From positions 1 through 64,000 of the forward strand of contig NZ_JALLIX010000022.1 in the NCBI RefSeq assembly GCF_023242365.1: a stretch of DNA of 64,000 bases, read 5' to 3'. The notes under the pieces are model-generated. The model saw only the letters and a program-made list of their open reading frames with translations, ran no database searches and had not been told where the DNA came from. Below, one piece after another: positions 17,243-26,033 of the stretch; within the stretch, counting starts at the first letter, position 1; each line of letters begins with the position of its first letter. Both the position numbers and the translations under genes were made by a program. This DNA is from Pseudomonas sp. MWU13-2100 (lineage in GTDB: Bacteria; Pseudomonadota; Gammaproteobacteria; Pseudomonadales; Pseudomonadaceae).

Positions 17243-18307
17243 TCAGCGTCCTTTCAGGATCGCCTGGGCCTGTTCCGCCAGCTGCCGGGTCAATGCCTCG
17301 GCCGGCAACTCCACACTCAATCGCAACGCCTGGCCCGACCACAGGTTGCTGAAGTCCGCCTCGCCCTTGGCCCGCAGCGGCAGCAGCGCACCGCCGGCCA
17401 GGGGAAACGCCGGGGCCATGTCGCTGATCGGCCCCAGCTCACGCATCACCCGGTTCATGATGCCCCGTGCCGGCCGGCCGGTGAACAGGTTGGTCAGGGC
17501 CGTCTCGCTTTCCTTCGCCGTACGCAGTGCCTGATGATGGGACGCCGAGACCTTGGCCTCCGGGGTGAAGAGGTAAGCGGTCCCCAGTTGTACCGCCGAG
17601 GCCCCGAGCATAAAGGCCGCCGCAATGCCGCGACCGTCGCCGATACCGCCGGCGGCAATCACCGGCACATCCACCGCGTCGGCGATCTGAGGCACCAGGG
17701 CGATGGTGCCGACCTGGGTATTGAGGTCTTTGCTCAGGAAGATGCCGCGATGGCCGCCGGCTTCGTTGCCCATGGCGATGATCGCGTGACAGCCACGCTC
17801 TTCCAGCCAGCGCGCCTCATCTACGGTGGTCGCGCAGCCGACAATCGTCGCGCCGGTGGCTTTCACCCGGTTGAGCAGGGGCTCGGGCGGCAGGCCAAAG
17901 TGGAAACTGACGATCTCCGGACGCAGTTCTTCCACCAGCTGGCAGCTGGTTTCATCGAAGGGCGCACGACTGGACACGGGCGTCGGTGCATTGAAATCCA
18001 CGCCCAGTTCACGGTAGTAGGGCGCCAGGCGTTCCTTCCAGCGTTTTTCCCGCTCCGGGTCCGCCGCCGGCGGCTGGTGGCAGAAGAAGTTGATGTTCAA
18101 CGGCGCCTGGGTCGAGCTGCGAAAGAGCTGCACTTCCTGGCGAATCTGCTCCGGGGTCAGCATCGCGCAGGGCAAAGACGCGAGGCCGCCGGCCCGCGCG
18201 ACGCCGATCATCATGGCGCAGGTGGTCGCTCCGGCCAGCGGGCCCTGGATGATCGGGAGTTCGATGCCGAACAGGTCAAGAATGCGGGTGTCAGGCCAGG
18301 TGCTCAT
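17243..18307 (-). CDS. NAD(P)H-dependent flavin oxidoreductase, nitronate monooxygenase family
   Basis: The 354-residue FMN enzyme has the TIM-barrel features of nitronate monooxygenases: ELPIIQGPLAGATTCAM at residues 15-31, ATIVGCATTVDEARWLEERGCHAIIAMGNEAGGHRG for FMN phosphate contacts, and PVIAAGGIGDGRGIAAAFMLGASAVQLGTAY. It probably oxidises nitronates to carbonyl compounds plus nitrite, which protects against propionate-3-nitronate-like toxins; related members are enoyl-ACP reductase-like, so the substrate is not fixed. It is transcribed alone and divergently from the effector-binding-domain gene. Confidence 0.87.
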   Translation of the reverse strand: MSTWPDTRILDLFGIELPIIQGPLAGATTCAMMIGVARAGGLASLPCAMLTPEQIRQEVQLFRSSTQAPLNINFFCHQPPAADPEREKRWKERLAPYYRELGVDFNAPTPVSSRAPFDETSCQLVEELRPEIVSFHFGLPPEPLLNRVKATGATIVGCATTVDEARWLEERGCHAIIAMGNEAGGHRGIFLSKDLNTQVGTIALVPQIADAVDVPVIAAGGIGDGRGIAAAFMLGASAVQLGTAYLFTPEAKVSASHHQALRTAKESETALTNLFTGRPARGIMNRVMRELGPISDMAPAFPLAGGALLPLRAKGEADFSNLWSGQALRLSVELPAEALTRQLAEQAQAILKGR

Positions 18308-18496
18308 GGCGACTTTTCTCCGGGGCAGATAAAAGGATAACGACGAGAACAGGGCTGGTTTGTATCAGGAATAAGGTCTGCAAGGCCAGTCGCTGTCTTA
18401 TTTGAACACGCAAAAAAAGAGCTCCCCAGTGACGTCGCCGCAGAACCCACCTAAAGTTGTCGCACTTCAAAACACCCTCTCAGGAGCACCATTCAG

Positions 18497-18955
18497 ATGG
18501 ATGTGAAACGCGTGGAAGTGGCGGCTTTCCAGGTGTCCGGCCTGCAGGTCCGTACCCGCAATCAGGATGAACAGCAAGCGCAGACGGCAAGAATCGGCGG
18601 GCTGTGGGGCGGTTTTTTCTCTGACGGGCTGGCCGGGCGCATCAGTACCCGGCAGCCGGACTCGCTGGTGTACGGCGTCTACTCCGGTTACGAATCCGAT
18701 GCCAGCGGCTATTTCGATGTGACGGCCGCAGTGGCGGTCAGCGCGCCCGCACCCGGTTATGAGACTCTGCAGGTGCAGGCAGGGCCCTACCTGGTCTTCG
18801 AGGGACGTGGCACCATGCCGAAAACCGTGATCGACACCTGGGGCCGAATCTGGTCCTACTTCGAGCAGCATCCCGGACAGCGCCGCTTTGCCACGGATTT
18901 CGAAGCCTATACCGGGCCTGACAGCGTGGCGGTGTATATCGGTATCGTCGATTGA
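18497..18955 (+). CDS. GyrI-like effector-binding domain protein
   Basis: The 152-residue protein is a stand-alone AraC-type effector-binding (GyrI-like) domain: VEVAAFQVSGLQVRTRN at the start, WGGFFSDGLAGRI, VYGVYSGYESDASGYFDVTAAVAV and TWGRIWSYFEQHP. Such domains bind small ligands or, in SbmC/GyrI, protect DNA gyrase. No DNA-binding domain is attached. AGGAGC lies about 10 bases before ATG. A ligand cannot be predicted. Confidence 0.8.
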   Translation: MDVKRVEVAAFQVSGLQVRTRNQDEQQAQTARIGGLWGGFFSDGLAGRISTRQPDSLVYGVYSGYESDASGYFDVTAAVAVSAPAPGYETLQVQAGPYLVFEGRGTMPKTVIDTWGRIWSYFEQHPGQRRFATDFEAYTGPDSVAVYIGIVD

Positions 18956-18998
18956 AGTGACGCTTGGCGGTGGACGTCAACCGCCAAGGCACAGTCGG

Positions 18999-19655
18999 TT
19001 AACCGGCGCTGCGCAGGGTGAAGTTCAGGCGCTCGGCCCCCAACTGTGGGTGCTGGCCGTCCTTGATCGGCAACACGCCGTGGAAACGCAGTCGGTCGAC
19101 GCCGCCCCACACCACGATATCACCGTGAAACAATGGGATGCGCTGGGTCTTGTCGCTGCGTTCGTGGCCACCAAACAGGAAAATCGCCGGCAGGCCCAGG
19201 GAGACCGAGACCACGGGCGCACTGAAATCGCGTTCGTTGCGGTCCTGGTGCAAGGACATCTTCGCCCCCGGCAGGTAGCGATTGATCAGGCAGGCATCGG
19301 GGCTGAACTGGGTAAAGCCAGCCGCCTGAGCCGCCTGCGCCGCCAGTTGCCGGAACACTGCGGGCATTTCCGGCCAGGGCCGTCCGCTTTGCGGGTCGAC
19401 GCGGGTGTAGCGGTAGCCGTTGCGATCGGTGGTCCAGCCCAGTTCGCCACAACTGCTCAGGCTGGCGGACATGGTGAAACCTCCCGGGGTAATCATCTGC
19501 CGAAACGGTGCCTGTACCAGTACTTCGGCCAGGGCCGGCAACAGGCGCCCGACCCAGGGCAGCGCAAAGCCGCGCAGCACGCAGGATTGTGCTCCGATGG
19601 TTTCGAAGCGTTCGGGTTGCTGCAGGTCGGCGTCGGCAAACAGATCGAGGGTCAT
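18999..19655 (-). CDS. alkB: Alpha-ketoglutarate-dependent DNA repair dioxygenase AlkB
   Basis: The 218-residue enzyme oxidatively removes methyl groups from N1-methyladenine and N3-methylcytosine. The iron ligands are H136 and D138 in SLHQDRNERDFSAP and H192 in RLRFHGV. R209 and R215 (ERLNFTLR) are placed to bind 2-oxoglutarate, with the same spacing as in E. coli AlkB. NRYLPGAKM precedes the HxD, as in the family. It is followed by two small genes on the same strand side, with no adjacent ada. Confidence 0.93.
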   Translation of the reverse strand: MTLDLFADADLQQPERFETIGAQSCVLRGFALPWVGRLLPALAEVLVQAPFRQMITPGGFTMSASLSSCGELGWTTDRNGYRYTRVDPQSGRPWPEMPAVFRQLAAQAAQAAGFTQFSPDACLINRYLPGAKMSLHQDRNERDFSAPVVSVSLGLPAIFLFGGHERSDKTQRIPLFHGDIVVWGGVDRLRFHGVLPIKDGQHPQLGAERLNFTLRSAG

Positions 19656-19677
19656 GGCCGGTAGTGGGGGCGAGGTC

Positions 19678-19854
19678 TTACAGCGCCTTGCTCGCTTTCA
19701 CATCGCTGATGACATCGTCACTTTCGCCATGAATGGCTTTCAGCGCAGCCAGTGCTTGCTCGTCGCTGCCGTTTTCCAGTTGGGCGAATTCGAAGCGACG
19801 CTCACCGTTGAGCTTGTATTTGATGACGTACTTGGTGGTGGGTGTGGTGTTCAC
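19678..19854 (-). CDS. Small hypothetical protein, 58 residues
   Basis: A GTG start at 19854-19852 opens a 58-residue frame (start MNTTPTTKYVIKYKLNGERRF, end SDVKASKAL). The sequence looks like a folded beta-alpha unit: KYVIKYKLNGERRFEFAQL, then a helix EQALAALKAIHGE. A weak GGA lies upstream. It ends 22 bases before alkB, on the same strand. I do not know the family. Confidence 0.55.
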   Translation of the reverse strand: MNTTPTTKYVIKYKLNGERRFEFAQLENGSDEQALAALKAIHGESDDVISDVKASKAL

Positions 19855-19894
19855 GGCGATTCCAGTAACAGAAGATGGACGGCGGTGGCGCGAT

Positions 19895-20200
19895 TCAGCG
19901 CAGTTTCGAGCTGGAGCGACGGATGATGCGAATCGAGTGCGTCAGGTTCGGCTTGCGGGTGACGCTGATGGCGCGCTTGGTCACCACGGTATCAATGGTG
20001 ATGTTCCAGAAACCGGTGCTCGGGATGGTGATCTTCGCCGGAAAGGTATCAAAGGCGCCGCCGTGATAGGTATGCCGCCCGCCATTCTTGAAGCTGCGAA
20101 AGTTGGCGTCGTTCATCAGGCGGATGTTGCACGTCTGGGAGCATTCGATCACGACGATGTCGTCTTCGTTGAGGTGCTCGCGCTGGTGGATGAATTTCAA
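19895..20200 (-). CDS. DUF1883 domain protein
   Basis: The 101-residue protein reads MKFIHQREHLNEDDIVVIECSQTCNIRLMNDANFRSFKNGGRHTYHGGAFDTFPAKITIPSTGFWNITID, a pattern I recognise as DUF1883, a beta-rich domain also found fused to TIR-like modules. Key features are the GGRHTYHGGAF loop and the NITIDT strand. It stands alone here. Function is unknown; residue composition suggests a small soluble beta-sandwich. Confidence 0.75.
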   Translation of the reverse strand: MKFIHQREHLNEDDIVVIECSQTCNIRLMNDANFRSFKNGGRHTYHGGAFDTFPAKITIPSTGFWNITIDTVVTKRAISVTRKPNLTHSIRIIRRSSSKLR

Positions 20201-20409
20201 GGGCGTCTCCAGAAGGCTTTTTCTACAAAATCAAAAAGATAGCATGTGGCGCAGGGTGTTTTTAGCGCGTCAGCGGAATTATTCGACCGACAGGGGCACC
20301 AGTCTGACGGATTGTGTAGGCTTGTCGCCATAAAAGTTGGATTAAATCCTAGGGTGTGGGAGAAAAATCGCTTGGGCGCTGTCCTACCGTCTTTATCGGA
20401 GATTTGCTT

Positions 20410-20766
20410 ATGAAGTGGGGTGTGTGGGCATTGGTCGCTCTGGCCATGAGCGGGTGCGCAAGCGTATCGGACATCGAGCAGTCACCGCCGACAATGGCCG
20501 TGATCTCCGGCAAGAAGCCCATGGCTTATGCCCAGTGCTTCGATACGCGGCTGGCCAAGGATCGTGGACCTTCGTTGATCGAGCCTTATCACAAGGACGG
20601 GGTCAAGGTGATCGTGCGTGACCGCTTCTCCACCAGCCCGTCGGCGGTGCTGTTTATCGAAGAGCGCTCCAGCGGCAGCAGCATCAAGGTCTTCGAGAGT
20701 ATGTCGAATTTTCCCTTGCGCTCCAAGGCGGTGCTCAATGCCGCGGAACACTGTATTTCAGGCTGA
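20410..20766 (+). CDS. Small lipoprotein
   Basis: The 118-residue product begins MKWGVWALVALAMSGC, a lipoprotein signal with lipobox AMSGC (cysteine 16). The mature part (PMAYAQCFDTRLAKDRGP, VKVIVRDRFSTSPSAVLFIEERSSGSSIKVFE) is a compact alpha/beta unit with two further cysteines that could form a disulphide in the periplasm. GGAG precedes ATG by 9 bases. It converges on another small lipoprotein gene. No named family is recognised. Confidence 0.75.
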   Translation: MKWGVWALVALAMSGCASVSDIEQSPPTMAVISGKKPMAYAQCFDTRLAKDRGPSLIEPYHKDGVKVIVRDRFSTSPSAVLFIEERSSGSSIKVFESMSNFPLRSKAVLNAAEHCISG

Positions 20767-20781
20767 ACACCTGGCCTCTGG

Positions 20782-21063
20782 CTATTTGCACACCACGGTC
20801 ACCGTGCGGCTTTTGAAGTTGCCCACATCGACGCCCAGGGTCTTGTCGCTTTCCTTGGGCGACGGGGTGCCATCGGTGCCGACGATGGTGTAGCCGGTAC
20901 CGGCACAGGAGGCGTCGGCCTTCTCGTAGCACTTGGCCCAGGACATCGCTTCGCCCGAACAGTCGATGGCCAGGCCCTGCTGGCCGTTGTTCAGATAGGT
21001 TTTGGACGCCGTGGCGCAGCCGCCAAGGGTCAGTAGAGCGGTCAATGCCAGGAATTTGTTCAT
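20782..21063 (-). CDS. Small lipoprotein
   Basis: ATG 21063 was chosen over the longer frame because it gives a clear lipoprotein signal: MNKFLALTALLTLGGC with lipobox LGGC. The 93-residue product is cysteine-rich in its mature part (DCSGEAMSWAKCYEKADASCAGTGYTIV, ending TVVCK), so disulphides are likely. It follows the 62-residue gene by seven bases on the same strand, so the pair probably forms an operon. It resembles short Pseudomonas envelope lipoproteins of unknown role. Confidence 0.75.
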   Translation of the reverse strand: MNKFLALTALLTLGGCATASKTYLNNGQQGLAIDCSGEAMSWAKCYEKADASCAGTGYTIVGTDGTPSPKESDKTLGVDVGNFKSRTVTVVCK

Positions 21064-21070
21064 GCCGGCT

Positions 21071-21259
21071 TCAATCCTTGTTGCCACGGCGCCGGGCGGC
21101 GGGGGCAGGGGTGTCTTCGAACACCGAGGCCACTTCAATGGCCAGGGCTTCGCTGGGGAACGGACCGGCAACCGCTTCGCCATCGACACCGGTCAGCCAC
21201 CATTGGCCATCTTTTGCTTGATTGATCAGGTAACCGTTCACGTTCTTTGCTGCCGACAT
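21071..21259 (-). CDS. Small hypothetical protein, 62 residues
   Basis: The protein reads MSAAKNVNGYLINQAKDGQWWLTGVDGEAVAGPFPSEALAIEVASVFEDT and ends in a basic Arg/Lys tail. QWWLTGVDGE and GPFPSEALAIEVA suggest a small strand-helix fold. It lies seven bases before the lipoprotein gene and is probably co-transcribed. Similar short proteins are common in pseudomonads but I cannot name the family. Confidence 0.6.
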   Translation of the reverse strand: MSAAKNVNGYLINQAKDGQWWLTGVDGEAVAGPFPSEALAIEVASVFEDTPAPAARRRGNKD

Positions 21260-21536
21260 CGATCTGTCTCATGGGCTGATGAAAGGTGCTGATGATAGCT
21301 CAGATCAAGGCACAAACCGTCAATAGCGGCTAGAGTTGATGGCCGAAGCGTAAAGGTGGAGGCTTGACCGGGCCGGTAAGCGCCGGATGTAGCAAAATTT
21401 GACACAAACCCGGAACTATCTGCCGTCAGGTTTCTCTAGATTGACGTCAGTCTGCTATCAGTAGGGCATTGTAAGGTGACCGCTGCCTGATTAGACTGCG
21501 CCGAAACTTGTACACACCGCCCTTTCAAGGACTTAT

Positions 21537-22376
21537 ATGATCAAGAAATGCTTGTTCCCAGCAGCCGGTTACGGTACTCGCTTCCTCCCAGCGACTAAAG
21601 CCATGCCCAAGGAAATGCTGCCGGTGGTGAACAAGCCACTGATCCAGTACGGCGTCGAGGAAGCGCTGGATGCCGGCCTTACCGAGATCTCGATTGTGAC
21701 CGGTCGCGGCAAACGCGCACTGGAAGACCACTTCGACATCAGCTACGAGTTGGAAAACCAGATCAAGGGCACCGACAAGGAAAAGTACCTGGTCGGTATC
21801 CGCAAGCTGCTGGACGAGTGCTCGTTCTCCTACACCCGTCAGACCGAAATGAAAGGCCTGGGTCACGCGATCCTGACCGGTCGGCCATTGATCGGTGACG
21901 AACCCTTCGCCGTGGTACTGGCGGACGACCTGTGCGTCAACCTCGAAGGCGACGGCGTCCTGACCCAGATGGTCAAGCTGTACAAGCAGTATCGCTGCAC
22001 CATCGTTGCAATCCAGGAAGTCGATCCGCAGGAAACCAACAAGTACGGCGTGATTGCCGGCGACCTGATCGGCGACGACCTGTACCGCGTACGCAACATG
22101 GTCGAGAAGCCGAAGCCGGAAGATGCACCGTCGAACCTGGCGATCATCGGTCGTTACATCCTGACCCCGGACATCTTCGCCCTGATCGAGCAGACCGAGC
22201 CAGGCAAGGGTGGCGAGATCCAGATCACCGACGCCCTGATGAAACAGGCCCAGGACGGTTGCGTGATTGCCTATAAGTTCAAAGGCAAGCGTTTCGACTG
22301 CGGTGGTGCCGAAGGTTACATCGAAGCCACCAACTTCTGCTTTGAGCACTTCTACAAAACTGGCAAGGCTTACTGA
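21537..22376 (+). CDS. galU: UTP-glucose-1-phosphate uridylyltransferase
   Basis: The 279-residue enzyme makes UDP-glucose for exopolysaccharide, LPS core and trehalose-type pathways. It starts with the nucleotidyltransferase signature CLFPAAGYGTRFLPATKAMPKEMLPV (residues 5-30), and has VTGRGKRALEDHFD, GLGHAILTGRPLIGDEPFAVVLADDL and VEKPKPEDAPSNLAIIGRYIL. Length is typical of GalU. A GGA stands 8-10 bases before the ATG. It is followed by a strong terminator, so it is mostly monocistronic. Confidence 0.97.
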   Translation: MIKKCLFPAAGYGTRFLPATKAMPKEMLPVVNKPLIQYGVEEALDAGLTEISIVTGRGKRALEDHFDISYELENQIKGTDKEKYLVGIRKLLDECSFSYTRQTEMKGLGHAILTGRPLIGDEPFAVVLADDLCVNLEGDGVLTQMVKLYKQYRCTIVAIQEVDPQETNKYGVIAGDLIGDDLYRVRNMVEKPKPEDAPSNLAIIGRYILTPDIFALIEQTEPGKGGEIQITDALMKQAQDGCVIAYKFKGKRFDCGGAEGYIEATNFCFEHFYKTGKAY

Positions 22377-22413
22377 TAGGCCTGCTTTTGTAAAAAAGCG
22401 TTTCGTAGTAAAG

Positions 22414-22442
22414 AAAGCCACCCACCCGGGTGGCTTTTTCGT
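22414..22442 (+). terminator. Rho-independent terminator after galU
   Basis: AAAGCCACCC (22414-22423) pairs perfectly with GGGTGGCTTT (22428-22437) over a four-base loop, and the T run TTTTT overlaps the right arm's end. It lies 38 bases past the galU stop. An A-run on the left suggests it can also act in the opposite direction. Confidence 0.93.
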
Positions 22443-22520
22443 TGGTGCGCCCTCATGTATGCCTGACGCTGACCCTGAAGGCTACAGCGGGTATGCTGTG
22501 CGCCTGCCGAGGAGATTGAA

Positions 22521-23879
22521 ATGGCCTACGATTTTGACCTGTTTGTGATTGGCGCCGGTTCCGGCGGTGTGCGTGCGGCGCGGTTTGCCGCCGGGTTTGG
22601 TGCCAAGGTGGCGGTGGTCGAAAGCCGCTACCTGGGCGGGACCTGCGTCAACGTCGGCTGCGTGCCGAAAAAGCTCCTGGTGTACGGCGCGCATTTCGCC
22701 GAGGACTTCGAGCAGGCCCAGGGCTTTGGCTGGTCGCTGGGGGAGGCGGACTTTGACTGGGCCACCCTGATCGCCAACAAGGACAAGGAAATTCACCGCC
22801 TCAATGGCATCTACCGCAGCTTGCTGGTCAACAGCGGTGTGACCCTGCTCGAAGGTCACGGCAAGCTGGTCGACCCGCATCAGGTCGAAGTCAACGGCCA
22901 ACGCTACAGCGCCAGGCATATCCTCATCGCCACCGGCGGCTGGCCGCAGATTCCCGACATTCCGGGCCATGAGCACGCCATCAGTTCCAATGAGGCCTTC
23001 TTCCTCAAGGAACTGCCCAAGCGCATCCTGGTGGTCGGCGGTGGCTACATTGCCGTTGAGTTCGCCGGAATTTTCCACGGCCTGGGCGCCGATACCCAGC
23101 TGCTCTATCGTGGCGACCTGTTCCTGCGTGGTTTCGACGGTTCGGTGCGCCGTCATCTGAAGGAAGAGCTGACCAAGCGCGGATTGGGCCTGAACTTCAA
23201 CGCCGATATCGAGCGGATCGACAAGCAGGCTGACGGCAGCCTCAAGGCCACCCTCAAGGATGGTCGCGAGTTGGAGGCCGATTGCATCTTCTACGCCACC
23301 GGCCGGCGGCCGATGCTGGACAACCTGGGCTTGGAAAACACCGGGGTGAAGCTGGACAAACACGGCTTTATCCAGGTCGACGAGCAATACCAGACCAGCG
23401 AACCGTCGATCCTCGCCCTGGGCGATGTCATCGGGCGTGTGCAACTGACCCCAGTGGCCCTGGCCGAAGGCATGGCGGTGGCCCGTCGCCTGTTCAAGCC
23501 CGAGCAGTATCGTCCGGTGGATTACGCGATGATTCCGACGGCGGTGTTCAGCCTGCCGAATATCGGAACCGTCGGCCTGAGCGAAGAGCAGGCACGGGAG
23601 CAGGGCCATGAGGTGCAGATCTTCGAAAGCCGCTTTCGGCCGATGAAGCTGACCCTGACCGAGTGTCAGGAGCGGACCCTGATGAAACTGGTGGTGGACG
23701 CCAAGACCGACAAGGTGCTGGGTTGCCATATGGTCGGGCCGGAGGCCGGGGAAATCGTTCAGGGGCTGGCCATTGCCTTGAAAGCCGGCGCGACCAAGCA
23801 GCATTTCGACGAAACCATCGGCGTGCACCCGACGGCGGCCGAAGAGTTCGTCACCATGCGCACGCCGGTTGCTGGCTGA
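22521..23879 (+). CDS. gor: Glutathione-disulfide reductase
   Basis: The 452-residue FAD enzyme reduces glutathione disulphide with NADPH. The FAD site is DLFVIGAGSGGVRAARFAA, the redox-active disulphide is C42/C47 in GGTCVNVGCVPKK, the NADPH motif is ILVVGGGYIAVEFAGIF, the second FAD motif is ILALGDVIG, and the C-terminal catalytic HPTAAEE is present. Position and length agree with bacterial Gor rather than Lpd or mercuric reductase. GAGG stands 7-10 bases before the ATG. The next gene (AraC regulator) begins 4 bases after the stop. Confidence 0.95.
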   Translation: MAYDFDLFVIGAGSGGVRAARFAAGFGAKVAVVESRYLGGTCVNVGCVPKKLLVYGAHFAEDFEQAQGFGWSLGEADFDWATLIANKDKEIHRLNGIYRSLLVNSGVTLLEGHGKLVDPHQVEVNGQRYSARHILIATGGWPQIPDIPGHEHAISSNEAFFLKELPKRILVVGGGYIAVEFAGIFHGLGADTQLLYRGDLFLRGFDGSVRRHLKEELTKRGLGLNFNADIERIDKQADGSLKATLKDGRELEADCIFYATGRRPMLDNLGLENTGVKLDKHGFIQVDEQYQTSEPSILALGDVIGRVQLTPVALAEGMAVARRLFKPEQYRPVDYAMIPTAVFSLPNIGTVGLSEEQAREQGHEVQIFESRFRPMKLTLTECQERTLMKLVVDAKTDKVLGCHMVGPEAGEIVQGLAIALKAGATKQHFDETIGVHPTAAEEFVTMRTPVAG

Positions 23880-23882
23880 GCC

Positions 23883-24650
23883 ATGGCCCTGGCAGCGCCG
23901 CCGGACCTGAGCGACACCGACAGGCCGCTACAACCTTTGGCCCGGACTTACCCGCGGGGATTGTTCATCGAGCCCCACGCGCACGTCTGGGGCCAGTTGC
24001 TCTACGCGATGTCGGGGGTGATGTGGGTCGAGACGCCCCACGAGGCCCTGGCGGTCCCGCCGCAGCGCGCGGTATGGCTGCCGCCCGGTGTCCCCCATGG
24101 GATCCGGGTGGTCTCGGACCTGCAGATGCGCAATATCTACCTGCGCCCGGCGTTGGCCGAAACCCTCGAAGACAGCGTCCAGGTGATCGAGGTCGGCGGC
24201 CTGCTGCGCGAGTTGATCGTGCATCTGGTGGAGCAGGCCGAGGATCCCCGGGGCGACTATTACGAAGCGCTGGTCAACCTGGCCCTGCTGGAGCTCAAGC
24301 GGGCGCGGCGGGCATTTCTGAAGATTCCCCTGCCTTCGGAGAGTGATCGTCGGTTGATGAACCTGTGCCAGGCGGTCATGAGTGCACCGTCCCTGGAGAT
24401 TTCTTTCGAGCAGCACGCGCAATCGGCCGGAGCCAGCGTGCGGACCCTGGCGCGCTTGTTCCAGGGCGAGTTGGGCATGGGCTTCGCCGAGTGGCGGCGC
24501 CAGGTGCAATTGGCGACCGCCGTCGCGGAGCTGATCCAGGGCGTGCCGGTCAGCCGTATCGCCCGGGAGCTGGGCTACTCGCCGAGTAGTTTCAGCGACA
24601 TGTTCCGGCGTGCCCTGGGCGTGGCGCCGTCCCACTATCCGGCGAGCTAG
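23883..24650 (+). CDS. AraC-family transcriptional regulator with cupin sensor
   Basis: The 255-residue protein has an N-terminal cupin (IEPHAHVWGQLLYAMSGVMWVETPHEALAVPPQRAVWLPPGVPHGIRV), then two helix-turn-helix motifs (EISFEQHAQSAGASVRTLARLFQGELGMGFAEWRRQVQLATA and VPVSRIARELGYSPSSFSDMFRRALGVAPSHY). The histidines in PHAH and PHG could hold a metal or ligand. It follows gor by four bases, which suggests co-transcription, but a link to glutathione metabolism is not established. Known relatives regulate nearby exporters or oxidoreductases. Confidence 0.88.
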   Translation: MALAAPPDLSDTDRPLQPLARTYPRGLFIEPHAHVWGQLLYAMSGVMWVETPHEALAVPPQRAVWLPPGVPHGIRVVSDLQMRNIYLRPALAETLEDSVQVIEVGGLLRELIVHLVEQAEDPRGDYYEALVNLALLELKRARRAFLKIPLPSESDRRLMNLCQAVMSAPSLEISFEQHAQSAGASVRTLARLFQGELGMGFAEWRRQVQLATAVAELIQGVPVSRIARELGYSPSSFSDMFRRALGVAPSHYPAS

Positions 24651-24791
24651 CGGCCACCCTCCAACAATAACGCGTACGGTCTGCCGCTGTGGGAGCGAGC
24701 GCCTTGGCCGAAATACAGAAGCCTTTGACCGACGCCCCCGCTTTGCCGGTCATAGACTCTGGGCATTCTCTCATCGAGCCCGGAGTTCATC

Positions 24792-24965
24792 ATGAGCTAC
24801 CTTATCTCTCTCGCAATCGGCATCGCCGTCGGCCTGCTTTACGGCGGCCTCGACTTCCGCTCCCCGGCACCGCCCGCCGTGGCCCTGGTTGGCCTTTTGG
24901 GCATGCAACTGGGGGAAAAGGCCTGGCCCCTGGGCAAGCAGTTGGTCGCCGGCTGGCTGTCCTGA
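24792..24965 (+). CDS. XapX-domain small membrane protein
   Basis: The 57-residue product (MSYLISLAIGIAVGLLYGGLDF and on to AGWLS) has two short hydrophobic segments around a Pro-rich turn (SPAPPAVALVGLLGMQLGE). That is the XapX layout: the G-x-x-x-G helix, then RxPxPP, then LGxxLGE. It is an inner-membrane peptide of unknown role. It begins 141 bases after the AraC gene and ends 35 bases before the oxidoreductase gene. Confidence 0.75.
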   Translation: MSYLISLAIGIAVGLLYGGLDFRSPAPPAVALVGLLGMQLGEKAWPLGKQLVAGWLS

Positions 24966-25000
24966 ATCCCCACGTTTTTCTCTGATCGGATGCGTATTTT

Positions 25001-25960
25001 ATGAAAGCCCTGCAATTTGCGAAAACCGGCGATCTCTCGGCCCTGCAACTGGTCGACGTGCCCACCCCGGTACCTGCTGCCGGAGAAGTCCTGGTGCAGA
25101 TCATGGCGGCCGGCCTGAATCCCAGCGACGTGAAAAACGTGCTCGGTCGTTTCGCCTACACCACGCTGCCACGGATTCCCGGGCGGGACTTCGCCGGCGT
25201 AGTGATCGAAGGGCCGCAAGCGTTGCTGGGCCAGGAAGTCTGGGGCACCGGCAAGGAGCTGGGCTTTACCGGCGACGGTTCCCATGCCCAATACCTGACC
25301 CTGCCCGCCAGCGGTGTGGCGATCAAGCCGGCGCATCTGAGCTTCGCCCAGGCCGCCAGCCTCGGCGTGCCGTTCACCACCGCCTGGGACGCTCTGGAGC
25401 GCAGCCTGGTGACGGCCGATACACGCTTGCTGGTGATCGGTGCCAATGGCGCCGTCGGCAGCGCCGCGCTGGCCCTGGCGAAGATTCGCGGGGCACGGGT
25501 GTTGGGGGCGGTGCGGCGCGCGGAGCAGGTCAAGACGCTGCGGGACAAGGGTTTTGAGGCCATTCAACTGGACAAGCCGGAAGACCTGGCGGCATCGGTC
25601 AATAGTGTATTCCCGGGTGGCGCCGATGTGATCTTCGACACCACCGGCTTCTGGCTGCCAGCGGCGGTGACGGCCCTGGCGCCTTTCGGCCGGATCGCGA
25701 TCATCGCCGCGCCGGTGGACGGTCATGTGCAGTTGCCGGCCCTGGCCTTGTATCGCAAGGGCGGTTCGGTGGTCGGGATCAACTCGCTGCTCTACGGCAC
25801 CGAGGCCTGCGCGCGGATGCTCGATCAGTTCGGGCGCTTCTTTGACGAGGGCTTGCTGGAACTGCCGACAGGGTTGTTGGAGTCGCCACTGTCCGAGGGC
25901 CTGGCGCGTTATGCCGAGGTCAATCAGGGCGGCAGTGACAAGGTGATCCTGCTGCCTTGA
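25001..25960 (+). CDS. Zinc-free medium-chain alcohol dehydrogenase / quinone oxidoreductase family
   Basis: The 319-residue protein has the MDR fold: an N-terminal GroES-like part (VPTPVPAAGEVLVQIMAAGLNPSDVKNVLGRF, IPGRDFAGVVIEGPQALLGQEVWG) and a Rossmann half with LLVIGANGAVGSAALALAKIRGARVLGAV. The structural-zinc cysteine cluster of true alcohol dehydrogenases is absent, so NADPH-quinone or enoyl reductase chemistry is expected. VDGHVQLPALALYRKGGSVVGINSLLYG is typical of this branch. Substrate is unknown. Confidence 0.85.
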   Translation: MKALQFAKTGDLSALQLVDVPTPVPAAGEVLVQIMAAGLNPSDVKNVLGRFAYTTLPRIPGRDFAGVVIEGPQALLGQEVWGTGKELGFTGDGSHAQYLTLPASGVAIKPAHLSFAQAASLGVPFTTAWDALERSLVTADTRLLVIGANGAVGSAALALAKIRGARVLGAVRRAEQVKTLRDKGFEAIQLDKPEDLAASVNSVFPGGADVIFDTTGFWLPAAVTALAPFGRIAIIAAPVDGHVQLPALALYRKGGSVVGINSLLYGTEACARMLDQFGRFFDEGLLELPTGLLESPLSEGLARYAEVNQGGSDKVILLP

Positions 25961-26033
25961 GGTGAGCCAGGAACCTGCGCAAACATCGGCGGCTTGAGCT
26001 ACAACTGTCTTGCTCATTCAAGGAGACGATCCG

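Noticed and set aside
21525..23828. Minus-strand frames of 298 and 448 codons opposite galU and gor
   Set aside because: Both are antisense to complete enzymes with catalytic motifs, and neither shows any recognisable domain or a good start site.
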